Origin: Pipra filicauda
Lineage: Eukaryota > Chordata > Aves > Passeriformes > Pipridae
Length of the DNA: 64,000 nt
Reading direction: 5' to 3'
NCBI RefSeq assembly: GCF_003945595.2
Contig: NW_024104356.1
Coordinates: 186,001 to 250,000 of the forward strand
A program made the position numbers and the translations under genes. Numbering within the stretch: position 1 is the first letter of the stretch; each line of letters begins with the position of its first letter. Below, in pieces: positions 49,324 through 60,474 of this stretch. The notes below the pieces were generated by a model, which was given only the letters and a program-made list of their open reading frames with translations, had not been told where the DNA came from and made no database searches.

Positions 49324-51870
49324 ATTGTGACTATGCAGAAAATATCCTTCCATTGTCATATGGGAGAGAAGCAAAGAAGAACCAGTTTAAAAGAGCAGTG
49401 TAAGGCAGAGTATAATTTTCTTTTAACTCTGTACAAATACCTGCCTGGCCAGACCTCCATAGTGCTCAACACTCTGCCCAACGAAGTCACAGCCAAGTTT
49501 TGCAGCTGCACTCAGGGTTTCTCACTCCCTTCTCTTCCCTGCACAAGCAGAGAAAAGAGAACCTCTGTTGTGTCTGGAAGTGTGTGACATACAGGTTGGC
49601 TGGACCTACAAGGGACAGAGGAAGAGAACAAGCTGTTCCTTGTAATTTCATAGGTCCTGCTTAAAAGCTACCATGTGGGAAGATTCTTGATTATCAGAAT
49701 GACCTTCTGGTCAGGTCTTGAAGAGGTAGTTATCCTTTCTTGAGAGGGGGGGTGGTGGGAAGTCCCCTACACTGCTCCTACAGAGGGGTCCTGAGAATTT
49801 GCATCTGTGGGCCAGGACTTTTCAAGTTACGTAAAGCCAGTGTTTTGTGAGCAGACTTGGAAGCAAGAAGGAAATAACCTCATGCCATCAGTTCCTTTAC
49901 GTGGCTGATTTTTCTGTCTTGTAGGATATAAATGTGCTATGAAGCAGCTCTCCTTTGGCTTGCTTTAGGCTTGTGTCCAACCCACTTCCTGTGTGACTCA
50001 CCTGCTTTTGGGTTTGACTTTGTACCCAAACCTGCCCTCCCTGCTCCTTGGAGGGTGGTTTAGCCCATAGATCTCTTAGCAGGCCTGTGGTGAGCACCTC
50101 CAACATCTTTCCCGGGTGGCCCACCAAGACAAAACCTAGCAGTCTGATACCCAGTACTGCTTCCACAAATACGGCTCTTCCCACCACCTGAGTTTGTATA
50201 ACCATACCCATGACAAGTGATCGTAAAGAGTGTCCACAAGGTTATGTGACTCAGTGAGTGCCCATGGGGCTGACTTTTACAGAGCTCAAATTATCACACG
50301 AGGGGATAGTTGTTCTCAAGGCCTGAGTCATTTGCTTAATGGGCTCTATTTTTAAATGAAGGAGGCAGAGATGGCAGTGTTACTGGGAAGGGAGATAACT
50401 ACCACCTTTGCTGTGACATTGGGGGAGTTAAGCAGAGTCTCTTCTTCCTAAGGTTGTACTCCATCCTCAGGCAAAGGGAGAGTCCATATTGCTTCTACCA
50501 GTTTAAGGACAGAGAAAAGCACAGGCACAGTGGAAGACTAAACAAAAAATATTGCATTTTTGGTTTTCAAGACATGTAAAAAAGCTGGTAATGTGTCAAA
50601 AGCCGGAAGCTCAAATCTTCTCAATCTTCCCAAAGTGCTGAGTAACATATTTTAGAGCTGTGCATTTGGGCATGTGTGAGTTATCGTGTGTGGCAGAAAT
50701 AAAGCACTTTCCCTTTTCTTATTCATGTTGCATACAGACACAAACGCGTCATTCACATAAATCAGGCACAATTAGCCAGAGGGCTCAAATTTACAGTGTT
50801 TCTGATAAACCAGACACCTAAGAAATTCTGCGATGGGAAAAGGCTGCACTCTGCAAGAACACAGCAGGTAACAGTAGCCTTGTGAATGATAGCCCAAAGC
50901 CTCAGCTTTTGCCCTGGTACCTGAACATCTCACTGTCCTGAGGGAAACATCTGCGGAGCAATTATTATCTTGGAAAGAGCCATGGGAAAATAAAGCAGTC
51001 GGTAACACTTGAAAAGCGTCCCAGATTCCCACTGAAAGGCTTTGTCAGAGCTGTGAACCTTCACTTTATTTAGCTGTATGCTTTTTTTTTTTTCTTTTGG
51101 AGTGGGTAGTAAACCAAAAAAGTATCCTGTGTGTTGCTGCAGTGGAAAATCTCAGCCATGATAACATTCAGCTCAAGGTTGTTATCGAGTGGATTGTAAC
51201 CTGTGGAATATGGGAATATTTCTCAAAGGAAAAACAAGGCCTGTCACTTTGTGCTCTTTAGGAGCTTAACTGTCTGTGTCTCAATAAAATGCATCTGAAT
51301 GAGCCAGGTAACACTCAGAGGGACAATGACTACATCGTACTGACCTGTGAAGGGGCTGGGTGTGTTCCCTTCCTCTCTGCAGGACACAATTTTTTTTTGT
51401 CACAGACACTCCTCTTTTTTCCTGAGGTTTTTTTACATAAGAGGAAAGGGAGTTTGGGACCTTCAGCCTGCACAAACCTCTCTGCCTGTCTCTGCTGACA
51501 TATGTAAACTACCAAGGCAGGTCATTAAATACGTGCCTATCACAGCAGGAGGAATGACAGGGCTGCCACTGAGCATGGTGTTTCCTAGCAGGACAAGCTG
51601 AATGGCACAGTCCCAGATGCTGCTCCATGATCTGGCATGCCTCCTGCTCATGGGTCTCATGCAGCAGGAACAGGGTCAGATCTCTGTTGGTTGCAATGGT
51701 GACAGAGAGATGTGGGAGAGCCTCAATGGAGTCTGCAGAGGTGCACTGATCTGTAGAGCAAAGATGTGGGGCACAAATTCCACATAGAAATGTCATGTAA
51801 GGATGAGCAATAGAGCTTGGCTCTTGCCTTAAGAGGCTATCAAAGGGTTTTGGGCAGGAGACAGCATCAC
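49324..51870. other. Unique non-coding DNA
   Basis: No exon or retroelement recognised. A 12-T run lies at about 51081-51092. The stretch 50560-51010 is free of repeats and of long frames, so it is a plausible place for conserved non-coding sequence; that cannot be judged without an alignment. Confidence 0.55.
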
Positions 51871-52003
51871 TCCACCCATTTTCACAGATGACAAAATCAA
51901 AAAACAGGGCAGTGAAATAACTTAGTTAAGGTCACCCAAGGAGGCAGTGAGGAGCTGGGAATAAAACCCAGGTTTCATGAATCACTAAACCACACTGCTT
52001 CCC
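51871..52003 (-). repeat. MIR (CORE-SINE) relic, minus strand
   Basis: The plus strand reads, in the correct order, the reverse complement of MIR: 'cccattttcacagatgac', 'ttagttaaggtcacccaag', 'gaggcagtgaggagctggg', 'ataaaacccaggttt' and 'aaaccacactgcttccct'. The reversed MIR consensus has 'cccattttacagatgagg', 'ttgcccaaggtcacac', 'agctggga…gaacccagg' and 'ccactacaccacgctgcc' in the same order. It is a non-autonomous SINE inactive since early amniote times. Coverage of most of the element makes this the best MIR in the window. Confidence 0.82.
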
Positions 52004-55000
52004 TTAGGGCTATGGATGTATTATAATGGAGAAAGATCCAGATGTGGTTTTTAACTGTCATTCAATACTCTGTGTGATATTACTCTGCCTAAGAAAATAT
52101 ACAAATTCGGACTCCCTGGAGATCTGACTAGTTTGGGGAGCTTGATTAAGCTTGTTTGGCATGACATTGTTAGGCAGAACAACACACAAGGGGATGGGGG
52201 CAATTCTCAAATATACTATCAGGGCCTGTGGATTGCTGAGCCCTTTCTGTAACCAGAAGGATGCATAAGGATTTGAGAAAAACAATCTCAGAAAATGAAG
52301 GAGGATTCAGAGTCAAAACAAAGAAGCTGGACCACATCAGGAGGTAGGAAGAAAACAGATGCTTGGCAACAAATCTGTGATCAGACGTGCTGTTCCAGTG
52401 GCAGCCATCCCCTTAGAAAGTTATTATTCTCCAGCTGTTCATCTCTGTTCCCTCCATTCCCTTCCCAACCCACCAACTCCTCTGCTTGTTAACTGCTCCA
52501 GAAATCAACCCAGGCTGTTCTGAGGGAGCCCTGCTTGGAGGTGATTGCAGAGCTGCCAACGCTGGCCTTTTGGCAGAGGTAGTCAGCAGTGGTGGTGAGG
52601 AGGAGACAAGGCAAGGGTCCAGAGGTGGCCAATTTTCCACCCAGCTCTGTCAAATCTCAGCAGCATGTCGAGCTGCAGTCAGAGAAAAGGGCGTTAGCTG
52701 AGTAAAAAAATATTGCTCTGCATGTAAAACTCTTCATGCTTTGATATTAACAGTAGGCAGAGAGCGGGCCAAAATCCCAGAGCCTGAAGCCATGGTTTAA
52801 ACTGATCTGCGTTCACATTTTTACCTCCAGGTTTGAGCTGGGGGGATGGGGAGAATGGAAGAATTGCATCCTTGCCTCAAGTTTCTTCATTAAAATTGTC
52901 CCCCACCCCACCCTGATGAACTGTGTCGTCTTCCAAAAAGGACTGTTCTTGGAGTCAGATAATTGCATATCATCTCTGTTTTAGCTAAATAATGAGCTCC
53001 TTAACTTTTGGAATTTGCTTATACAGCTAGAAGGTTATATTTACTACACTAAAAAACTTGAAATGAAACACTATCCCTTTCATACTTCTTCACATTAAAT
53101 AATTGTTTGTGATTTAAAGTTAACTACTGATTTCTGCAGCAGAACCCATGCTTTTGAACATTTGATCTTAGAAATGCAGATTTCATACTGGCTTAAACTG
53201 GAAATAGCACTCTTCCTTTCCTTCCCTATAGGGTTATATGATGCTCCTGAGTGATGATAAAAAAAACATCTGATCCACATGTTAGGAGGGTAATGGAAAC
53301 ACCTGTGGGCCCAGATGAACAGAACCATCCTCATCCAGGCCACAGATCATGCAGTAAGTCTGTGTCAGAAACAAGAATCTCATCCTGTTCTGGGTATATG
53401 TACTCAAGTCCCAGAAGAAGTGATTCTTTTGGATACTGTGTTTTAAAAGCCTTTGAGAATCTTTGACGATCGGGTGTGCAAGTCTAACCCACTGATGAGA
53501 CCTTGTGCATGGCTCCTGGCTGTGTTGAGGATTGAAAGTGGGGGAGAGAGGGTGATTTTTGGGGGAAGCAGTGCAAATTCATAGCTTTGACTCTGCAAAA
53601 CACTGTGAACAAAGCAAGAGACAAGCTGTCGTGTACTGATGGCAGCTCATACTCAGTAGATACAGGTGAACTGAACAATAGTTTGGTGACAATCATAGGT
53701 AGAAAGCACTACTTTGATATTGGCATTAAATATTCCCAATGACTCAGTCATATCAACCCCTCCTTTTCAAAAATTAAAAAACCCAAAGCTTCCTGTGTGT
53801 TTATGCTTATTTTAAAAGGCCATCAGGAACCTACAGGAGAAAATTTGCCTTTTGCTTCTCTGAAGAAAGGGGCAGGAGTCATCTCATCATTCTCTGATTA
53901 CTTAAAAAGTGGGTGGCTTACATAAATTAAACTTGCTCTATAGCTACTGGAGAGATACTGACAATTCCAGGAGAGGATTTCTGCCAATCTAACAAAGAAA
54001 TAAAAATGAAAAGTTTCTAGTGTGTCTCTTTCTCCATCAGCTGTAGGAATTTAGATCACTAGTTTAGTACAGGTGCCTAAAATTTAGGTTCAGTGTGCTG
54101 AAGCCACAGCCTGATAGTCATGTCACAGAGAGGGAAACTGCCTGACCAGGAGATGAAAAATAAGAGCTGAAAAGGGGAAGCAGAGAGTGGCCCCAGAGAA
54201 GGTAAAAAGAGACGGATATTTGAAGAGTCACAGACAAAAGACAGAACTTTTAAAACAAAGCCAGTTCAGAGGCTGTAACGCAATGTGTCCTTCAATATCA
54301 GGTTAGCTGTTCAGTGGCTGGCACTTTGCACCGTGTGAAAAGATCTCAGCTGAAGATCTTTGATAATCGGGCCAGCCGCGGCGTACTCGGGGGTACTATT
54401 CCCATACACCCAGCAGGCAACTGCAGGGAGAGGGAGGCAGAGCTTTCCCACTGCTGACAGACACCCTTGCTGTCTCCTGCTCCCAGCCACAGTGAGTCAT
54501 GACTCCGGAGACACCGCCCTGGGCACTGAAGAAATCCACAAACCACTACAATGTGATATTATGGACAGGATGGAAATGATGCTCTTCTTGAGGCTTCATG
54601 GAGGGAAACTCTGCCAGGGTTATGGGATCAGGAGGTGCTGTGAGTGTGCGGTCAGGAGAACGCCCTGAGGATGGGATACACAAAAGGTACACTGGAAATG
54701 GGTGATGGACATGTCACGCTGCAGGAGGCAGGTCTTTATGGAGAGACCAAAACTGAAAGCTTGCTGGTTCTTAACTGCAATAGCCAGCAACTGGCTGCAC
54801 ATCTCCTTACAATTCAAATAAACTGTTATACTGCAATAAATGCAGCCCAGCCCAGCCAGCCAGGTGTTTGCTCCTCAGATATTGATAACTTAGTGCAAAA
54901 TTATAACACCTAATGCTTCTGCTCACAGCCATGCTTGGCTGCAGTGCCCTGTAAAATCAGTCTGGGCTCAGCTTCTCAGCCTATGGCAATTAGCCTGATT

Positions 55001-55720
55001 CCCCAGGAGACAGGTGGGGGGATGCCACATGAATGTATTTACAGAGGGACAGATATATTAAAGCTTCCCCCTGCTTGTGAATTAAATGCACTGTTGAAGC
55101 TCTGGTCAGATACTTACCCGATCACCCTGTCACCTCCCCCGATTTATCCCTGCAGCAAATGCAGACCCACACTTTGTGGTGAGCTCTACCAGTAGCAATT
55201 CTATTACTCACACTCCTCTTTGCCCAGAAAAGTATAAAACTCAAGTATGTGGACTCCTTTGGAAAGGGAAGGGGGAGCAGCATGGTTTCATGGAGGGGTG
55301 GAAAGGCTTATCTTGGCTGAGATCATGCGTGACCTACCAACATGAGGTTGAATGGGTTGCGAGGGATGGCAATCAGCCGTCGAGCAGCAAACCTCAAACA
55401 AACCCACAGCCTGCTGGACAAGGAACCCCATGCAGCTCTGGCTCTCTTATCTCCCCCGGTGGTGCTGGCTTGGAGGGTGTCATGTGGCAAGACATCTGTT
55501 CCTCCAACCACCCTCCTTCCTCTCCTGTCTATCTGAATGACTGTCTGCCACCCTTGCTGATGGCATCTGTCTGCACTGTTCTTGCTGAGGACAGTTTAGA
55601 CAGACTTCATGTCCTCCTTAAAAACTGGAAATGGGACTTAACTTCTACCTTTGTAAATGAGCTTCAGTCTTGTCTGTTGCTCAAGTCCTGGCCATGCTGC
55701 AAGATGGTATTATATTACCA
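52004..55720. other. Unique non-coding DNA
   Basis: No repeat copy or exon supported. A small cluster of five CpGs at about 54367-54389 stands out in otherwise CpG-poor DNA. The long frame that ends at 55811 is open partly because it runs into CR1 coding sequence. Confidence 0.55.
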
Positions 55721-56201
55721 AAGACCTCACTGTGGTCTTCAACATCCTCATGAAGGGAAGCAGAGGGCAGGTACTGATCTCTTCACTCTTGTGACCAGTG
55801 ACAGAACTTGAGGAAATGGCATGAAGCTGAATTGGAAGAGATTTAGATTGGATATCAGGAAAAAGTTTTTCACCTAGAGGGTGGTTGAGCACTGCAATAG
55901 GCTCCCCAGGGAAGTGGTCACAGCCCCAAGCCCCTGAGATTAGGTCAGTTGGTTAAGAGCGTGGTGCTAATAACACCAAGATCATGCGTTTGATCTCCCT
56001 ATGGGCCATTCACTTAAGACTTGGACTTGATGATCCTTGTGGGTCCCTTCCAGCTCAGAATATTCTGTGATTCTGAGTTCAAGAAGTGTTTGGACAATGC
56101 TCTCAGACACATTATGTGATTCTTGGGGTGCCTTGTGTGGGGCCAGGAGTTGGACTCAATGATCCTGATGGGTCTCTTCCAACTCAACATATTTTATGAT
56201 T
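55721..56201 (+). repeat. CR1 LINE 3' end, interrupted by a SINE
   Basis: Starts in the C-terminal coding part of CR1 ORF2 (AGTDLFTLVTSDRT at about 55770-55811), passes the 'ggctccccagggaagtggtc' block, is broken by the SINE at about 55938, resumes at about 56076 with 'agttcaagaagtgtttgg', and ends at 'catattttatgat'. Comparing with the intact copy at 28330-28390 shows where the host sequence is split. The host CR1 was therefore in place before the SINE. Confidence 0.93.
55938..56075 (+). repeat. tRNA-Ile-derived SINE with CR1 tail (TguSINE1-like), nested in CR1
   Basis: The head matches tRNA-Ile(AAT): 'taggtcagttggttaagagc' (D arm, A box), 'gtggtgctaataac' (anticodon loop, anticodon AAT), 'gcgtttgatct' (decayed B box) and 'tatgggcca' (3' acceptor). 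The tail after 56008 is CR1-like ('gatgatccttgtgggtccc', then 'agaatattctgtgattctg'). This head-plus-tail layout is that of TguSINE1, a passerine SINE mobilised by CR1 enzymes. A 5-bp CTGAG flanks it (55934-55938 and 56073-56077); CR1-driven insertions often lack clear target duplications, so this may be chance. The tRNA is a fossil head, not a gene. Confidence 0.85.
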
Positions 56202-57510
56202 AGAAGTCACTTGATTTACTCTACTTTTTTCTTCTGTCTTCCTTTCTTTTCTCTGGATTCCCCATTCTTCCTCCTACTGCTTTTATGATGCAGAAATGAG
56301 TAAGGAAGCAGATTTACATGGTGTGAGACAGTAAGAAGAACCTTATACCACACTAGCACAGCTACTGTGTTAGGCAGAAATGTGTATGTCTAAATGTTTG
56401 AGACCACTTGCACAGGACAGCAACCGCAGGATCGTTGGTATAGAAAAGCCTGATGTCTTGAATACTGTAGGAATACTTAAATACAGCCAGCCTTGATCCT
56501 CATTCTGGGAAACAACAGCTGCTGCCAGGATAATTTTATCCTCTTGCTTACACAAGAGAGAAGATCTATTTTACAAACATCCCGTGATCTCCTGGACCCA
56601 TATAGGCGGTTATTCCAGGTCACAGTTGCATCACTGCAGTGGCAGGTCCATATTCTGACCTGCTTTTTTTCTCTCTTCCAGCAGACTCTTCCTGCCTTGA
56701 ATGCTCTGAGCCTAGGGACCATATTCTTTCCTTTCCTGATTGAACCGGTTATCACTGCATCCTCTTTCCAGACTCTCTCAGTGACTTGAAGGATATTAGG
56801 AAAGTTTTTCTCCATCATATTCAGTGTAGTGACTCACCTAACATCAAACAACAAACAGTCATGGAAGAGAAGAGCTGTTTTCCCTGCTTGTAGCATGCAA
56901 GGCACTAAAGATAAGGTATGCTCATGCCCTTATCAATTCTCATGCTGAAGTATTTGGCTTTTCCTGGCATTATACATCCACTGTCTGCCTGAGTGCAAAG
57001 AAAGAGACATAAATTAATTAAAGAGATAAATTTTCCAGTTCACTGTCTTTCCACTGCAACTAGCTGCCCTGCCACACCTGTAATCTGCACAGTACCTTTG
57101 ACTACTTCCCAGAAACGCTTCCCAGATGAAAGTTTCTCTAATGGAAAAATGTGGAGACAAAGAAATCTCAGAATTCTTCTTTGTTTTTTGGAGGGGTGGC
57201 AGGAGAAGAAAACCTGAAATGTTTCATTTTACAATCAGTCACTTTGTTATTTTCTCATTTGTTTGTTTGTTTGAAATAACTTTCTGGCTCCACATTTCCT
57301 TTTGAAAACATTTGGAAGATTAAAAAAAAAATTCCCAAGCCTTTCAGAGGAGCTAAAAATGAAAACCATTGGCTTTTCTGGAGGAGAAAACTGGTTTCAG
57401 AAGAGATGGGAAAATGGCTTAAAGTTGAACAAAACTTTGTATTTCAAGAAAATAAATTCCCTTGAAAATGGCATTTATTTCAGATTTTTCTAGCACCAAA
57501 GTTTCTCCTC
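56202..57510. other. Unique non-coding DNA
   Basis: No repeat body or exon recognised. A (GTTT)n patch lies at about 57258-57272. Confidence 0.6.
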
Positions 57511-57538
57511 TTTTTTTTTTTCTTTTTTTTTTTTTTTT
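57511..57538 (+). repeat. Poly(T) tract with one C
   Basis: Eleven T, one C, then sixteen T. No element body beside it. Confidence 0.9.
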
Positions 57539-58111
57539 AACTCCTGCTGGTGAGTCCAATCACACATTTTTGCTCTGAACTGTAATTACCACATTGGAAG
57601 TGTTGTGTAGCACAGCCAAAAGCAAAAGCCCTCCTGCTCACCCTCTGATGCTACCCAGAAGCACGGAGGGTGCCCAGGAGGGTAGCTTTCAAGACACATT
57701 TTTATTTGATTAGCAATGGTCACTTGGCATCTGTGCAATCAAAGTATTCCCATATTTAAGACCAATCTGTGAATGCCGATAGTCAGTGGGGTTAATCGTT
57801 ATGGAAATACTGACCAATTCTTGAGTCAAATATCAGGTGGTGCCAAAAAACAGAGCCCTAGGACAAAGGACAAAGAAGTTCATCTCTGACTAATGCTGCA
57901 GATAAACCAGCTGTTACACAAAAACATGTCTTCCAACACAACACTTGGGTCATAGCAACATCTGAACCACAAAGTTCCTTCTCCTTTCCTGTGAAAAACA
58001 GCAAATGCCATTAGGCACCATGGTTTGGGATTCTCAAAGCCTGTAACGGGGGACAACTTATAGCCCTGATAACAAACTCTCCAGGCTGCTGGGGGTTATT
58101 TATATAGAACT
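57539..58111. other. Unique non-coding DNA
   Basis: Nothing recognised. Confidence 0.6.
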
Positions 58112-58180
58112 TAGAGAAAACAAAAGAAAAAGAAAAAAAGGAAAAAAAAAAGGAAAAAAAAAGAAAAAAAAAGAAAAAGG
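58112..58180 (+). repeat. A-rich purine tract
   Basis: About 70 bp of A-runs broken by single or double G, nearly all purine on the plus strand. Confidence 0.9.
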
Positions 58181-60374
58181 CTTCAGATACAGACATGAAT
58201 TAACTTAGAAACTAGAAATTAGAGAAGGGTTTCTAAGCAGCAGAGGAGAGGAGGTGTAGAACATGTCAACCATGGGTATAGCACTTGTCAAAACTGGTAT
58301 CAAGTTTTAAGATTATTTGCATCAGTCAATGAATGACACAAATGGCTGTGAAGGCAGTGGCCAGGCCTCTTGATTTAGCTCTGCCTTTCTATAGTCCTGT
58401 TTGTTAAGGACTGAAGAACCAAAAATAGAGGCAATAGTCACAGCAGTCAGTGCTTTCAGTCCCTCCCCAAAGTAATGGAAATAATGACTGCCATCTTCAA
58501 CAGTCACTCAGATTTGGAAAGTTTCCAGTTTTGGCAGCCCAATGTAACAGAGAGTGAAAAGTATGTGATTTCACACAGGATGGTCCTCTCTCAGCACCAA
58601 TGAGCTGGATACACCATTGGGCCCTTCGGAAGTCTCGGTTCACCCATCAACTAATGCCCACAGATGTTTCCCCTAATCAGCTCATTCTATCTGGCCCACA
58701 GCAGCAGTAGGAGTGGAACACACTCAGTAGCACTTTTTGGAGGATGGGAAAGGCAATTTACAGGGTAAAAAAGTTCCAAATATTTCCCTGAGCTTAATGT
58801 TGGTGGCAAATATAAGAATCTTAAAGGGTAGAGAGAACAATATGTGACATGCAGTGTGGGCTGTGCTCCTGATCCTGTCAGTTTGTGTGCATCTATTGTT
58901 CACCAGTGTTAACAATGGGATTCCCGTCATCTAATTTTGACTTTGCTTTTGGAGCAATTAAAATTATTTTTTCAAATCCCTGTCCATGGCAGGATACAGT
59001 GGCTGTTGCTTAAAGGATGATTGTGAGGCACAGCTGGGATGAAGCTTAGATGTGCTGCTACAGCGTGTGGAAAGAGGCTGACAGCTCTGGATAGCAGTGC
59101 ATCCTCTGTGCAGTAGAGAGTGTTCTTGGAGAGAGACAGATCTTCTGCCCTTCAGCAGAGCGGGATCCTAAATAGCCAGCTAAGAGTAGATGCTAAATTT
59201 TTCAACACAGAAAGGACAGTGTGATGAATCCCATCTGAATAGAATATGATCATTAACACATCATTAAAAATGCCTAGTGTCTTACAAATGCAAACAATAA
59301 AATCATTCTGGGAGTGTTAGACTCCCCTTTCTCTTTAAAAGCAACTTTTTTTTTTTTTTCAGTACATGGTGACCTTTCAAGACCCAACCTGCTACTCTTC
59401 TCCTTCACAGCTATGCTGTTTCCCAGATGGCTTGGAGCAAGATGTTTGCTCTCTGTGCCCTACAAGCAGTGGTGCATCCTCACCTTGTCTTTCATAAGGA
59501 TTTAACTCTCAGGACCCAGTGCAAAGCAAATCTTACTTCATATTCTGATTCTTCTTTGGCAGCTCAGAGAGGACTATGGCTTTTGGCTTCCCAAGGGATA
59601 ATGCCATCTGAGACAAAGGTGGGTGCCTCACCAGATGGTGCCACCATCTTTAGCTACACCTGAAGAGGTAGCTGGGAAACTATGAATTTGCCTCAGAATA
59701 GATCTCTGGGGACCATGTGAAGCCCAAGGGTAGCAGGTTCATACTGTCTGCAATGTTTGCAGGACAGCTTATCTGTCTTGGTAGAATAGGATGCTGTCAT
59801 CTAGTTTGAAGTCAGGAGTCTGGGCAAACTATGGTAAGAAGTACCAGGACAGGAATAAAGAAATGAGTTGGTTAATAACCTTGATTATCTATCCAAACTA
59901 TTGAACCACAATGCAAAACAAAGGAGGACAGCAGTAATATCCCTTTTATATATGGCCAGTTCTGCTACTAGAAAATGCTGTTCCATGGTGTTCCACTTCC
60001 CACCAACACCCATATCCCGTTGCATCTAACTTCAGCTGGGTAACTTTCCCTTAGACAATATTTTCTGGACAGCAAAACCTGGAAGAAGTTAATCTCCAAT
60101 GTTAAAGAAAGAGGAGGTGCAGAGGAGGGGTCCTGCAACAGAGAAGAGCACATTCATATTGCAGACAATGGCAGAGGGCCTCAGCTTGTTGAGTTTAGTG
60201 AAATGAAGGCTGAAAAGGGTAAGACGCTGCCACAGCTACATCAGGGGCCTAAACATTGAGGGGGAAATAGAGCTATTTAACTCAAGTACAATGTTGGCAC
60301 AAGAACAGCTGGGTACAGGCTGCCCATGAATGCATCTAGACAATAGCAATAGAGAGAAAAGAGCAATACAAAAG
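58181..60374. other. Unique non-coding DNA
   Basis: A T-run followed by CAG at 59346-59362 looks like a splice acceptor, but the following frame shows no recognisable protein. No other feature seen. Confidence 0.55.
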
Positions 60375-60406
60375 TGAAAAAAAAAAAGAAAAAGAAAAAG
60401 AAAAAC
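60375..60406 (+). repeat. (AAAAAG)n purine tract
   Basis: Eleven A followed by three AAAAAG-type units. It lies 20 bp before a CR1 tail but does not belong to it by orientation. Confidence 0.85.
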
Positions 60407-60424
60407 CAAGTAATTTTCAGATTA

Positions 60425-60474
60425 TAGAGTCATAGAAATGGAGCTGAGAAAGGCCTCTGGAGATCTGCTCATTT
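60425..60474 (-). repeat. CR1 LINE 3'-terminal fragment, minus strand
   Basis: 'agagtcatagaaatgg' followed by 'aaaggcctctggagatctgc' is the reverse complement of a CR1 end (compare 'gatctccagaggcctttccaa…attctatgattct'). Only about 50 bp is recognisable. Confidence 0.65.

Noticed and set aside
54112..54165. Minus-strand MIR-like string (cacagagagggaaactgcc)
   Set aside because: Only one short block resembles MIR, and the expected neighbouring blocks are absent.
55176..55811. 211-codon plus-strand open frame
   Set aside because: Its last part (AGTDLFTLVTSDRT) is CR1 ORF2 sequence and the upstream part matches nothing. The frame is a chance fusion of unique DNA with a truncated retrotransposon.
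55938..56007. A functional tRNA-Ile gene
   Set aside because: The acceptor stem and B box are decayed and the sequence continues straight into a CR1 tail, so it is the head of a SINE.
59346..59505. Splice acceptor (long T-run plus CAG) followed by an open frame
   Set aside because: The following frame shows no recognisable protein and T-runs plus CAG are frequent in this AT-rich DNA.
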